Below the pieces are notes generated by a model that did not search any database, was not told the DNA's origin, and worked only from the letters and a program-made list of their open reading frames with translations. The translations under genes and the position numbers were made by a program. Shown piece after piece: positions 23,130-32,348 of a stretch of 64,000 nucleotides of DNA (its first letter is position 1; the number at the start of each line of letters is the position of its first letter). Source of the DNA: Methylibium sp035476815 (lineage in GTDB: Bacteria > Pseudomonadota > Gammaproteobacteria > Burkholderiales > Burkholderiaceae_C); contig DATILD010000002.1 in assembly GCA_035476815.1 (NCBI GenBank), positions 30,289-94,288 on the forward strand, read 5' to 3'.

Positions 23130-26100
23130 TCAATCGTAGACCACCACGGCCTCGCCATGACTGCCGGCTTTCCAGCGCTCCAAAGCATCATCTGTCGGGT
23201 AAAAGCGGCCTTCGTCACCCAAATCAAGTTCAGCCTGCGCCGCCTCACGGTGCAGCAGCAGGTGCACGCCCAGCCCGACGCGCAGCTCGCCCTGGTCGGT
23301 CTGCTGGACCCGCGGCGGGAAGTCGCGCAGCAGTTCGGCCACCGGCGGCACGCTGCCGTTGACCGCGACGCGCAGGTAGCGGCCGAAGCGACAGCGTGCG
23401 GCGGCCAGATCCCAGACCTGGGTCACGTTGAGCCGCAAGCCGCCGGAAAAACGGTCGGGCTGGACCTTGCCCTGCACCACCACCAGCGCGTCCTCGGCCA
23501 GCAGCTCGCGGCGGTCTTCCAGCAACTCCTCATTGGCAACGGCTTCGATCGTGTCGCTTTTGTCGTCAAGCTTGAAAATCATGACGCGTCCGCGCTGACC
23601 GTTGACGAGCCGCGGGTCGCCGACGATGCCGGCCAGCAGCTGCGGCTCGCGGCTGTCGCTCAGGTCGGCGATGCGGCGCCGGGCAAAGCGCCGCACCTCG
23701 GCCTCGCAGTCGTCGAACAGGTGGCCCGACAGGTAGAAGCCGAGCGCCTGCTTCTCCTGCATCAGGCGGTGGCGGATCGTCCAAGGCTCGGCCGCGAACA
23801 GCGCCGGCTCATGGGTGCTGGAGGCATGGGCGTCCTCGCCGAAGTCGAACAGCCCGCCCTGGTCGGCGTTGGCGGCCTGGGTCTCGGCGTCCTCGAAGGC
23901 CAGCGCGATGCTGGCCAGCAGCGAGGCGCGATCGGCCTGGATCGCGTCGAAGGCGCCGGCCTTGACCAGCGCCTCGACGACGCGTTTGTTGACCCGCTGG
24001 CGGTCGACACGGCGGCAGAAGTCGAACAGGCTGGTGTAGGGGCCGCCTCCGGTGGCGCCGTCGGCCCCGCCCGGCCGGCCATCGCGGGCCTCGACGATCG
24101 CCTCGATCGCGCCCTGCCCGGTGCCCTTGATCGCGCCGAGCCCGTAGCGCACGCGCTTGTCGTCGACCGGCTCGAAACGCCAAGTACCGGCATTGACGTC
24201 CGGCGCGTCGAAGGCCACGCCGAGCGCGACGGCGTCGTCGTGGAAGATCTTGAGCTTGTCGGTGTCGTCGATCGCCACCGTCATGTTGGCCGCGGCGAAT
24301 TCGGCCGGGTAATGCACCTTGGCCCAGGCCGTGTGATAGGCCAGCAGCGCGTAGGCCGCGGCATGCGACTTGTTGAAGCCGTAGCCCGCGAACTTCTCCA
24401 TCAGGTCGAAGATCTCGTTGGCCTTGCCCGCGTCGATGCCGTTGTGCGCCGCGCCCTCGGCGAAGATGACCCGGTGCTTGGCCATCTCCTCGGGCTTCTT
24501 CTTGCCCATCGCGCGGCGCAGCAGGTCGGCGCCGCCGAGCGAGTAGCCGCCCAGGCGCTGGGCGACCTGCATCACCTGCTCCTGGTAGACCATGATCCCG
24601 TAGGTCTCCTCCAGCACCTCGCGCATCAGCGGGTGCGGGTACTCGACCTCCTCGCGGCCATGCTTGCGGGCGCAGAAGCTCGGGATCAGGTCCATCGGCC
24701 CCGGCCGGTAGAGCGAGACCAGCGCGATGATGTCCTCGAACACGCTGGGCTTGGCGTCGCGCAGCATGCCCTGCATGCCCCGGCTTTCCAGCTGGAACAC
24801 CGCGACCGTCTTGCCTTCGCTCAGCAGCTCGTAGGTCCTGCGGTCGTCGAGCTTGAGCTGCTCGAACGCGAAGCCGGCGCGCTCGGGGTGGCGGGCGCGG
24901 ATGAAGTCCTTGGCCAGCTCGAGGATGGTCAGCGTCGCCAGGCCGAGGAAGTCGAACTTCACCAGGCCGGCCGCCTCGACGTCGTCCTTGTCGAACTGGC
25001 TCACCGCGCTGTCGCTGCCCGGCTGCTGGTAGAGCGGGCAGAAGTCGGTGATCTTGCCCGGCGCGATCAGCACGCCGCCGGCATGCATGCCGACGTTGCG
25101 CACCGTGCCCTCGACGCGCTCGGCCAGCGCCAGCAACTCGGCGACCTCTTCCTCCTTGCGCTCGCGCTCCTCGATCTCGGGCGCCTCCTTGCGGGCGTAG
25201 ATCACGCCCGGGTCGGGCTTGTCGCCGGGACGCCGCAGCGTCACCGTCTTGCCCGGCGGCGCCGGCACCAGCTTGGCGATGCTGTCCACGTGGCCATAGC
25301 CCATGCCGAGCACCCGGCCGACGTCGCGCAGCGCGGCCTTCGCGGCCATGGTGCCGAAGGTGGCGATCTGACTCACCGCGTCGCGGCCGTACTTGGCCTT
25401 GACGTAGTCGATCACGCGGTCGCGGTTGCCCTGGCAGAAGTCGATGTCGAAGTCGGGCATCGACACCCGGTCCGGGTTCAGGAAGCGCTCGAACAGCAGC
25501 TTGTATTCGAGCGGGTCGAGGTCGGTGATCTTCAACGCATAGGCCACCAGCGAGCCCGCGCCCGAGCCCCGCCCCGGGCCGACCGGGCAGCCATGGGTCT
25601 TGGCCCAGTTGATGAAGTCGGCCACGATCAGGAAGTAGCCGGGGAAGCCCATCTTCAGGATGGTCTCGATCTCGAAGGCGAGCCGCTCCTCGTAGCGCGG
25701 GCGCTGGCGCTCGCGTTCGGCGGCGTCCGGGTAGAGCTGCATGAGGCGCTGCTCCAGCCCCTCGCGCGAGACATGGCGGAAGTAGGCCTCGGGCGCCATG
25801 CGCTCGCCGTTCACCTCGGGGATCGGGAAGTCGGGCAGCTGCGGCTTGCCCAGCGACAGGCTCAGGTGGCAGCGCCGCGCGATCGCCACCGCGTTGGCCA
25901 GCGCCGACGGCAGGTCCGCGAAGCGCTCGGCCATCGCCGCCGCACTCTGGAAATGCTGCTGACGCGTGAAGCGCTTGACGCGCTTGGGGTTCGCGAGGCT
26001 CTCGCCCTCGGCGATGCAGACGCGCGCCTCGTGGGCCTCGAAGTCGTCGGCGGCCAGGAACTGGATCGGGTGGGTCGCCACCACCGGCAGGCCCAGCCGG

Positions 26101-26684
26101 GCTGCCAGCGGCACCGCGCCGCGCACCTGGGCCTCGTTGCCGGGCTGGCCGGCGCGCCACAGCTCGAGGTAGTAGCGGCCGGGGAAGAGTTCCGCGAAGC
26201 GCCGCGCCATCGCTTCGGCCCGCGCCGCGTCGCCGGCCAGCAGCGCCTGACCGACCGCGCCCAGGTCGGCGCCCGACAGCGCGATCAGCCCCTCGGCATG
26301 CCGCTCCAGCCGCTCCCAGCTCACCCAGGCCTGCTGGCGCTGCACGTTCTCGGTCCAGGCGTGCGAGATCAGCGTGCACAGGTTCAGGTAGCCCGTGCGG
26401 TTCTGCACCAGCAGCAGCAGGCGGCTGGGCTGGCGGTCGCTGGCCGCGCCGCCCTCGGGTTCGATCCACAGGTCGCAGCCGAGCAGGGGCTGCAGGCCCT
26501 TGCCGCGCGCCGCCGAGTAGAACTTGACCGCGCCGAACAGGTTGGACAGGTCGGTGATCGCGAGCGCCGGCTGGCCATCGGCCACCGCCGCGGCCACCAT
26601 GTCGTCGACGCGCAGCATCCCGTCGACCACCGAGTATTCGGTGTGGGTGCGCAGGTGGACGAAGGGGGTCGGCGTGGCGGTCAT
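23130..26684 (-). CDS. dnaE: DNA polymerase III subunit alpha
   Basis: Replicative polymerase catalytic subunit of 1184 residues, the usual length for the DnaE1 type. An N-terminal PHP domain (FVHLRTHTEYSVVDGML) precedes the polymerase palm with PDFDIDFCQGNRD, holding the catalytic Asp residues. Other conserved segments are GRGSGAGSLVAYAL, VGMHAGGVLIAP, FGFNKSHAAAYALLAYHTAW-like residues (here GYGFNKSHAAAYALLAY) and a C-terminal OB-fold region. No frameshift is seen. It is flanked by unrelated small genes; the DUF1304 gene upstream on the same strand starts its own unit. Confidence 0.97.
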   Translation of the reverse strand: MTATPTPFVHLRTHTEYSVVDGMLRVDDMVAAAVADGQPALAITDLSNLFGAVKFYSAARGKGLQPLLGCDLWIEPEGGAASDRQPSRLLLLVQNRTGYLNLCTLISHAWTENVQRQQAWVSWERLERHAEGLIALSGADLGAVGQALLAGDAARAEAMARRFAELFPGRYYLELWRAGQPGNEAQVRGAVPLAARLGLPVVATHPIQFLAADDFEAHEARVCIAEGESLANPKRVKRFTRQQHFQSAAAMAERFADLPSALANAVAIARRCHLSLSLGKPQLPDFPIPEVNGERMAPEAYFRHVSREGLEQRLMQLYPDAAERERQRPRYEERLAFEIETILKMGFPGYFLIVADFINWAKTHGCPVGPGRGSGAGSLVAYALKITDLDPLEYKLLFERFLNPDRVSMPDFDIDFCQGNRDRVIDYVKAKYGRDAVSQIATFGTMAAKAALRDVGRVLGMGYGHVDSIAKLVPAPPGKTVTLRRPGDKPDPGVIYARKEAPEIEERERKEEEVAELLALAERVEGTVRNVGMHAGGVLIAPGKITDFCPLYQQPGSDSAVSQFDKDDVEAAGLVKFDFLGLATLTILELAKDFIRARHPERAGFAFEQLKLDDRRTYELLSEGKTVAVFQLESRGMQGMLRDAKPSVFEDIIALVSLYRPGPMDLIPSFCARKHGREEVEYPHPLMREVLEETYGIMVYQEQVMQVAQRLGGYSLGGADLLRRAMGKKKPEEMAKHRVIFAEGAAHNGIDAGKANEIFDLMEKFAGYGFNKSHAAAYALLAYHTAWAKVHYPAEFAAANMTVAIDDTDKLKIFHDDAVALGVAFDAPDVNAGTWRFEPVDDKRVRYGLGAIKGTGQGAIEAIVEARDGRPGGADGATGGGPYTSLFDFCRRVDRQRVNKRVVEALVKAGAFDAIQADRASLLASIALAFEDAETQAANADQGGLFDFGEDAHASSTHEPALFAAEPWTIRHRLMQEKQALGFYLSGHLFDDCEAEVRRFARRRIADLSDSREPQLLAGIVGDPRLVNGQRGRVMIFKLDDKSDTIEAVANEELLEDRRELLAEDALVVVQGKVQPDRFSGGLRLNVTQVWDLAAARCRFGRYLRVAVNGSVPPVAELLRDFPPRVQQTDQGELRVGLGVHLLLHREAAQAELDLGDEGRFYPTDDALERWKAGSHGEAVVVYD

Positions 26685-26706
26685 CCCGCCATTCTAGGAA
26701 GTGGCC

Positions 26707-27066
26707 TCAGCCGGCCATCGCGAGCAGCGCCAGGCCGAGCGCCGCCGGCAGCGCCTGCACATAGAGGATCTTGCGGCTCGCGGTCGCCGCGCCGTAGAGC
26801 CCGGCCACCAGCACGCAGGCCAGGAAGAACACCTGCACCGGCCGCCCGGCCGCGCCAAGGCTCAGGCCCCACAGCAGCCCGGCCGCCAGGAAGCCGTTGT
26901 ACAGCCCCTGGTTGGCCGCCAGCACCTTGGTGGCCGCGGCCTGCTCGGGCGTCTGGCGGAAGGCGCGCAGCCCGGCCGGCTTGTCCCACAGGAACATCTC
27001 CAGCACGAGGAAGTAGAGGTGCAGCAGCGCGACCAGCGCGACGACGATCTGGGCGGCCAGGGCCAT
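26707..27066 (-). CDS. DUF1304 family membrane protein
   Basis: A 119-residue protein with four predicted transmembrane segments. It has the family look: LHLYFLVLEMFLWDKPAG, then a Phe-Arg and Asn-Gln-Gly segment (VLAANQGLYNGFLAAGLLWG). Function is unknown. The start is secured by a strong ribosome-binding site, AAAGGAGG, a few bases before the ATG. It lies between the DM13 gene (30 nt upstream on the same strand) and dnaE. Confidence 0.82.
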   Translation of the reverse strand: MALAAQIVVALVALLHLYFLVLEMFLWDKPAGLRAFRQTPEQAAATKVLAANQGLYNGFLAAGLLWGLSLGAAGRPVQVFFLACVLVAGLYGAATASRKILYVQALPAALGLALLAMAG

Positions 27067-27096
27067 GGAGCCTCCTTTGGGGCGACGGTGGGGTGC

Positions 27097-27588
27097 TCAG
27101 CGGTACTTCGCCGCCGAGATGAACTGGCTGAAGCTCTCGCACCAGACGATCACGGTGTCGTAGCGCTCCACGTCCACCGCCGGCGGCACCGCGACGAGGA
27201 AGTTCTCGAAGGTCTTGACGTCGCCGACCCGCACCATCTGCGGCTTCAGGCGCTGGAACTCGGCCTCGGTCTCGACGAAGGCGGGCGACAGGTAGAGCTT
27301 GTAGTCCGGCCCCGGCGCCAGCCGGCCGACGAAGGCCACGCTGCGCGGGCCCACCGACACCGTGCCCTCGCCCCAATGCAGCGCATCGCTGTCCTGCAGG
27401 TCGCGCCGGAAGCGGCCGCTGTAGCGCGCGTCCATCGTCTGGGCGGTGAGCTCGGGGCCCGACGGGCCGTCGGGCGCGATCAGGATCGGCAGCAGGTAGA
27501 CGCCCAGCCCGAAGCCGGCCCCCAGCACGAGCAGGTGGCTGAGGGCGAGCGTCAGGGCGCGTGTCACGGCAGCGGGGCGGGGTGTCAC
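27097..27588 (-). CDS. DM13-domain membrane-anchored protein
   Basis: About 163 residues. An N-terminal hydrophobic anchor (LTLALSHLLVLGAGFGLGVYLLPIL) is followed by a DM13 domain with the characteristic FVGRLAPGPDYKLYLSP, VGDVKTFENFLVAVP and a C-terminal YDTVIVWCESFSQFISAAKYR. The Trp-Cys pair in this last segment is the conserved centre of DM13, proposed to act in redox chemistry. The GTG at 27588 is chosen; a GTG at 27564 is also possible. Divergent from the cyanophycinase gene. Confidence 0.8.
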   Translation of the reverse strand: MTPRPAAVTRALTLALSHLLVLGAGFGLGVYLLPILIAPDGPSGPELTAQTMDARYSGRFRRDLQDSDALHWGEGTVSVGPRSVAFVGRLAPGPDYKLYLSPAFVETEAEFQRLKPQMVRVGDVKTFENFLVAVPPAVDVERYDTVIVWCESFSQFISAAKYR

Positions 27589-27691
27589 GGCATCGTAGCG
27601 GCGTTTCGCGGCAATCCGCGCTGATTCACCGGCCGCGCTGCGCGGCGGGCACGCCGGCTGCATGCGCCAGCGACGCGATACTCCAACCTCG

Positions 27692-29026
27692 ATGAGCGAA
27701 CCGATGAACCGACCCACCGCCCTCGGCGTCACCCGCCGCCACCTGCTGCGCCTGGCCGTCGCCGGTGCCGCCCTGCCCTTCGGCCTGTCGATCGCCGCCG
27801 AGCCCGAGCAGCGCCCCGAGGCCGCGACCGGCTATGCGGTCGCGATCGGCGGCGCGCTCAAGTACGACCACGCGGCGATCTGGACCCGCCTGGTGCAGCT
27901 CAGCGGCGGCACCGGCTCGCGCTGGGTCGTGATCCCGGCCGCGGCCGCCAACCCGCAGGCGACCGGCTGGCGGCTGATCGACGCGCTCGAGCGCCACGGC
28001 GCCCAGGCCGACCTGCTGCCGGTCGCACCGCGCTGGGCCGGCACCGACGTGGCGCGCGCGGTGCGCGACCCGCTGCTGATCGAGCGCGTGCGCAGTGCCC
28101 GCGGCGTGTTCTTCGCCGGCGGCGCGCAGGAGTACATCGTCGATGCGCTGCAGCCCGACGGCAAGCGCACGCCGCTGCTCGAGGCCATCTGGGACGTGTT
28201 CCGCAGCGGCGGCGTGATCGCCGGCACCAGCGCCGGCGCCGCGGTGATGAGCACGACGATGTTCCGCGACGCGATGGACGTGCGGCGGGTGCTGATCAAC
28301 GGCCGCCTGATCCAGGGCCAGGAGATCGACCGCGGCCTGGGTTTCATCGGGTCCGAGCTGTTCGTCGACCAGCACTTCCTGAAGCGCGGCCGCATCGGCC
28401 GCATCCTGCCGGTGATGGTGCAGGCCGGCTACAAGCTCGGCCTCGGCGTCGAGGAGGACACCGCCGCGATCGTCCACGGCAGCACGGTCGAGATCCTCGG
28501 CGCCAAGGGCGCGCTACTGGTCGACCTGTCCGACGCGACCCGCGACGATGCGCTCGGCGCCTTCAACCTGCGCAACGCCCGGCTGAGCTACCTCGACCGC
28601 GGCGACCGCCACGACCTCGCCACCGGCGTGACGACGCCCTCGCCGCAGAAGCTCGCCGGCATGGCCATCGACCCGAGCGCGCCCGACTTTCGCCCCTACA
28701 ACCGGCGTGCCGCCTTCCACGGCGACATCCTCGGCGACTCGGCGATCGTCAACGCGATGAGCCACCTGATCGACAACCGCGACACCGAGGCGCTCGGCCT
28801 CGCGCTGCCGCCGCCGGGGCTCGGCGAGGGCATCGCCGCGCTCGGCTTCGAGTTCCGCCTGCGCCGCGCACCCGACAGCCGCGGCTGGTACACCGGGGCC
28901 TTCGGCGGCGAGGACTACACGGTGCTCGGCATCCGCCTCGACGTGACGCCGGTGCGCATGGCGCAGCCGATGTACGTGCCGCTGCAGTCCACCTCGGCGG
29001 CGGTGCCGTCGGCGCCGGCTCGCTAG
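27692..29026 (+). CDS. Secreted cyanophycinase (S51 family)
   Basis: Serine exopeptidase-like enzyme expected to cut cyanophycin (multi-L-arginyl-poly-aspartate) into beta-Asp-Arg dipeptides. A twin-arginine signal (TRRHLLRLAVAGAALPFG) shows export. The nucleophile elbow GTSAGA contains Ser180; FFAGGAQEYIVDAL and VDQHFLKRGRIGRIL are family segments. At about 444 residues it is much longer than intracellular CphB (about 270) and resembles the extracellular CphE type. It is the first gene of a run with an amino-acid ABC transporter and a metallohydrolase, suggesting use of cyanophycin from the environment. The ATG at 27704 is an alternative start. Confidence 0.83.
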   Translation: MSEPMNRPTALGVTRRHLLRLAVAGAALPFGLSIAAEPEQRPEAATGYAVAIGGALKYDHAAIWTRLVQLSGGTGSRWVVIPAAAANPQATGWRLIDALERHGAQADLLPVAPRWAGTDVARAVRDPLLIERVRSARGVFFAGGAQEYIVDALQPDGKRTPLLEAIWDVFRSGGVIAGTSAGAAVMSTTMFRDAMDVRRVLINGRLIQGQEIDRGLGFIGSELFVDQHFLKRGRIGRILPVMVQAGYKLGLGVEEDTAAIVHGSTVEILGAKGALLVDLSDATRDDALGAFNLRNARLSYLDRGDRHDLATGVTTPSPQKLAGMAIDPSAPDFRPYNRRAAFHGDILGDSAIVNAMSHLIDNRDTEALGLALPPPGLGEGIAALGFEFRLRRAPDSRGWYTGAFGGEDYTVLGIRLDVTPVRMAQPMYVPLQSTSAAVPSAPAR

Positions 29027-29059
29027 CCTCCCCCACCCGACCGCCCCCGCACGCACCCC

Positions 29060-29845
29060 ATGCTCCGACGCACCGCCCTCGCCATCCTGCTCGCCCTGTG
29101 CGCCGCCGCCCAGGCCCAGGCTCCGGACTGGAAGAAGATCCGCATCGCCGTCGAGGGCGCCTACCCGCCGTTCAGCGAACTCACGCCCTCGGGCCAGCTC
29201 AAGGGCTTCGACATCGACATCGCGCTGGCGCTGTGCCAGCGCATGCAGGCCGAGTGCACGCTGGTGCAGCAGGACTTCGACGGCCTGATCCCGGCGCTGC
29301 AGGCGCGCAAGTTCGACGCCGTCGTCGCGTCGATGTCGATCACCGAGGAGCGCAAGCGCCAGGTCGCCTTCAGCGACCGCTACTACAACACCCCGGCGCG
29401 CTTCGTCGTCAGGAACGGCAGCGGCGTCACCATCACGCTCGAGGGCCTGAAGGGGCGCAAGATCGGCGTGCAGCGCTCGACCATCCACGACCGCTACGTC
29501 ACCGACACCTTCAAGGGCTCGCAGATCGTGCGCTACACCAAGCAGGACGAGGTCTACCTCGACCTCGCCGCCGGCCGCATCGACGCGACGCTGCAGGACG
29601 TGGTGGCCGCCGACGTCGGCTTCCTGAAGACGCCGCAGGGCAAGGGCTTCGGCTTCACCGGCCCGACCTACAGCGACCCGAAGTACTTCGGCGACGGCTC
29701 GGGCATCGCGATGCGCAAGGCCGACACCGCGCTGCAGGCCAAGTTCAACGCCGCGATCAAGGCGCTGCGCGCCGACGGCGGCTACAAGCTGCTGCAGGAC
29801 AAGTACTTCGACTTCGACATCTACGGCGACGCGCCGGCGCGCTGA
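29060..29845 (+). CDS. Cationic amino-acid ABC transporter, substrate-binding protein
   Basis: Periplasmic binding protein of 261 residues with a signal peptide (about 1-20). It belongs to the Lys/Arg/Orn-His (ArgT/HisJ) group: RIAVEGAYPPFSELTPSG, GFDIDIALALCQRMQ, FDAVVASMSITEERKRQVAF and KYFDFDIYG at the end. Arginine, ornithine or an Arg-containing dipeptide is a likely ligand; context favours the products of cyanophycinase. It lies 33 nt after the cyanophycinase gene and 5 nt before the first permease. Confidence 0.9.
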   Translation: MLRRTALAILLALCAAAQAQAPDWKKIRIAVEGAYPPFSELTPSGQLKGFDIDIALALCQRMQAECTLVQQDFDGLIPALQARKFDAVVASMSITEERKRQVAFSDRYYNTPARFVVRNGSGVTITLEGLKGRKIGVQRSTIHDRYVTDTFKGSQIVRYTKQDEVYLDLAAGRIDATLQDVVAADVGFLKTPQGKGFGFTGPTYSDPKYFGDGSGIAMRKADTALQAKFNAAIKALRADGGYKLLQDKYFDFDIYGDAPAR

Positions 29846-29850
29846 CCCCC

Positions 29851-30540
29851 ATGCTGCACGGCTACGGCCCCACGCTGCTCGCCGGCACGCTGGTCACGCT
29901 GGCTGTGGCGCTGGCCTCGCTGGCGATCGCCACGGCGCTGGGCCTGGCCGCGGCGAGCGCGCGGCTGTCGCGCTCGCGCCCGCTGCAGGCGCTCGCGCTG
30001 GCCTACACGACGGTGATCCGCGGCGTGCCCGACCTGGTGCTGATGCTGCTGGTGTTCTACGGCGGCCAGCTGCTCGTCAACGAGCTGGCGGCGCGGCTGG
30101 GGCACGCGGACTACGTCGACATCGACCCCTTCGTCGCCGGCGTGCTGACGATCGGCTTCATCTTCGGCGCCTACCTGGCCGAGACCTTCCGCGGCGCCTT
30201 CCTCGCGGTGCCGGCCGGCCAGCGCGAGGCCGGACTGGCCTGCGGCATGAGCCGCGGGCAGGTGATGCGCCGCCTGCTGCTGCCGCAGATGCTGCGCCAC
30301 GCGCTGCCGGCGCTGGGCAACAACTGGCTGGTGCTGGTCAAGAGCACCGCGATCGTCTCGGTGATCGGCCTCAACGACATGATGCTGCGCGCCGGGCAGG
30401 CCGCCGGCGCGACGCGCGAGCCCTTCGTGTTCTATGCCGCCGCCGGCGCGATCTACCTCGCGATCACCGGCGTCAGCGAGCTCGGGCTGCGCGCGCTCGC
30501 GCAGCGCCTGGCGGTCGGCACGCGGCGGAGCACGCTGTGA
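29851..30540 (+). CDS. Amino-acid ABC transporter permease (HisQ-like)
   Basis: Inner-membrane permease of 229 residues with about five transmembrane segments. The N-terminal segment of the HisQ/GlnP family (LLAGTLVTLAVALASLAI) is followed by YTTVIRGVPDLVLMLLVFYGGQ and the EAA loop (REAGLACGMSRGQVMRRLLLPQ) that contacts the ATPase. It pairs with the next permease, whose GTG overlaps its TGA. Confidence 0.92.
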   Translation: MLHGYGPTLLAGTLVTLAVALASLAIATALGLAAASARLSRSRPLQALALAYTTVIRGVPDLVLMLLVFYGGQLLVNELAARLGHADYVDIDPFVAGVLTIGFIFGAYLAETFRGAFLAVPAGQREAGLACGMSRGQVMRRLLLPQMLRHALPALGNNWLVLVKSTAIVSVIGLNDMMLRAGQAAGATREPFVFYAAAGAIYLAITGVSELGLRALAQRLAVGTRRSTL

Positions 30541-31226
30541 CGCTGGAACCGATCGTCGAAAGCCTGCCGCTCTACGCGAGCGGGCTCGCGACCACGCTGC
30601 AGCTGCTGGCGATCTCGCTCGTCGCCGGCGGCGTGGTGGCGCTGCCGCTGGCGGTGGCGCGCGTGCATCCGGCGCGCTGGGTGCACGGGCCGGTCTGGGC
30701 CTTCACCTACGCGATCCGCGGCACGCCGCTGCTGGTGCAGCTCTTCCTCGTCTACTACGGGCTGGCGCAGTTCGAGGCGGTGCGCGACAGCGTCGCCTGG
30801 CCCTGGCTGCAGTCGGCCTGGTTCTGCGCCTGCCTGGCGTTCGCGATCAACACCTGCGCCTACACCACCGAGATCCTGGCCGGCGCGCTGCAGACCACCC
30901 CCCACGGCGAGGTCGAGGCGGCGCGCGCGCTCGGCCTGAGCCGCGCGCAGCTGTGGCGGCGCATCCTGCTCCCGTCGGCGCTGCGCCGCGCGCTGCCGGC
31001 CTATGGCAACGAGGTGGTGCTGATGCTGCACGGCACCGCGCTCGCCAGCGTCGTGACCCTGCTCGACCTGACCGGCGCGGCGCGCGAGGTCAACTCGCGC
31101 TTCTACCTGCCCTTCGAGGCCTTCCTGACCGCCGGCGCGATCTACCTCGCGGTGACGCTGGCGCTGGTGGGCCTGCAGCAGCTCCTCGAACGACGCTGGC
31201 TGGCGCACCTGCGGCCGCGCTCCTGA
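30537..31226 (+). CDS. Amino-acid ABC transporter permease (HisM-like)
   Basis: A second permease of 229 residues. It has YASGLATTLQLLAISLV, a family motif YAIRGTPLLVQLFLVYYG, and an EAA loop (VEAARALGLSRAQLWRRILL). Starts at GTG overlapping the previous stop (GTGA). The two permeases would form the heterodimeric channel of a HisJQMP-type importer. The gene for a metallohydrolase follows after only 6 nt. Confidence 0.92.
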   Translation: MTLEPIVESLPLYASGLATTLQLLAISLVAGGVVALPLAVARVHPARWVHGPVWAFTYAIRGTPLLVQLFLVYYGLAQFEAVRDSVAWPWLQSAWFCACLAFAINTCAYTTEILAGALQTTPHGEVEAARALGLSRAQLWRRILLPSALRRALPAYGNEVVLMLHGTALASVVTLLDLTGAAREVNSRFYLPFEAFLTAGAIYLAVTLALVGLQQLLERRWLAHLRPRS

Positions 31227-31232
31227 ACCACC

Positions 31233-32348
31233 ATGCAACGCCACGACCACCCCCTGCCCGGCCGCACCCCCGGCACCGCGCGCCACCTGAGCAGCTTCCA
31301 CTACGGGCCGACCGGCGGCGCCAAGGTCTACGTGCAGGCGGCGCTGCACGCCGACGAGCTGCCCGGCATGCTGGTGGCCCACCACCTGCGCGAGCAGCTC
31401 GCGGCGCTCGAGGCCGCCGGCGCGCTGCGCGCCGAAGTGATCGTCGTGCCGGCGGCCAACCCGATCGGCCTGGCTCAGTGGCTGCTGCGCAGCCCGATCG
31501 GCCGCTTCGAGCTGGAGAGCGGCGAGAACTTCAACCGCCACTACGCGACGCTGCGCGACGCGGCCTGGCAGCGCATCGAGCCCGCGCTCGGCGCCGATGC
31601 GGCGGCCAATGCCGTGCTCGTGCGCGCCGCGCTGCGCGAGGCGGCCGCCGTGCTGCCGGCCGAGACCGAGCTGGCCGCGCTGCGCCGCACGCTGCTGCAG
31701 CTCGCCTGCGACGCCGAGGTCGTGCTCGACCTGCACTGCGACGCCGAGGCCGTGATGCACCTCTACACCGGCACCGCGCTGTGGCCGCAGTGCGAACCGC
31801 TGGCGCGGCTGCTGGGCGCGCAGGCCACGCTGCTGGCCGACGAGTCCGGCGACCAGCCCTTCGACGAGGCCTGCTCGCAGCTCTGGTGGGAGCTGGCGGA
31901 GCGCGCCGGCCCGGCGCGGCCGATCCCGCTCGGCTGCCTGTCGGTCACGGTCGAACTGCGCGGCATGGCCGACGTCGATCACGCCACCGCGGCGCAGGAC
32001 GCCGAGGCGCTGCTCGACTTCCTGATCCACCGCGGCTACGTCGACGGCCGCCCGGTCGTCATGCCGGCGCTGCTGCACGAGGCCACGCCGCTGGCCGGCT
32101 CGATGCCGGTCACGGCGCCGGTCGGGGGCCTGCTGGCCTGGCACCGCGCGCCCGGCCGCTGGGTGCACGAGGGCGAACCGCTGGTCGACGTGATCGACCC
32201 GCTGGACGGCACGCTGACCACGCTGGTCAGCCCGGTCGAGGGCCTGTTCTACGCCCGCGAGAACCTGCGCTTCGTCACCGCCGGCACGCGTGTCGCCAAG
32301 GTCGCCGGCCGCGAAGCCAGGCGCAGCGGCAAGCTGCTGAGCGCATGA
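31233..32348 (+). CDS. M14/AspA-like zinc hydrolase, possible beta-Asp-Arg dipeptidase
   Basis: A 371-residue member of the succinylglutamate desuccinylase/aspartoacylase branch of the M14 carboxypeptidase fold. Probable zinc ligands are His39 and Glu42 (ALHADE) and His168 (DLHCD); the catalytic Glu is probably Glu241 (VELRG). It is cytoplasmic, with no signal peptide. It is embedded inside the transporter operon, 6 nt after a permease and overlapping the ATPase gene by ATGA, so it probably acts on the imported compound. With the cyanophycinase at the operon start, cleavage of beta-Asp-Arg dipeptide is a strong candidate. A role in N-acyl amino acid or succinylarginine breakdown is the main alternative. 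Confidence 0.75.
   Translation: MQRHDHPLPGRTPGTARHLSSFHYGPTGGAKVYVQAALHADELPGMLVAHHLREQLAALEAAGALRAEVIVVPAANPIGLAQWLLRSPIGRFELESGENFNRHYATLRDAAWQRIEPALGADAAANAVLVRAALREAAAVLPAETELAALRRTLLQLACDAEVVLDLHCDAEAVMHLYTGTALWPQCEPLARLLGAQATLLADESGDQPFDEACSQLWWELAERAGPARPIPLGCLSVTVELRGMADVDHATAAQDAEALLDFLIHRGYVDGRPVVMPALLHEATPLAGSMPVTAPVGGLLAWHRAPGRWVHEGEPLVDVIDPLDGTLTTLVSPVEGLFYARENLRFVTAGTRVAKVAGREARRSGKLLSA

Noticed and set aside
23809..26469. A second long minus-strand frame inside dnaE
   Set aside because: Out-of-frame with dnaE, rich in Gly/Arg/Pro with no domain; the dnaE frame has all catalytic motifs.
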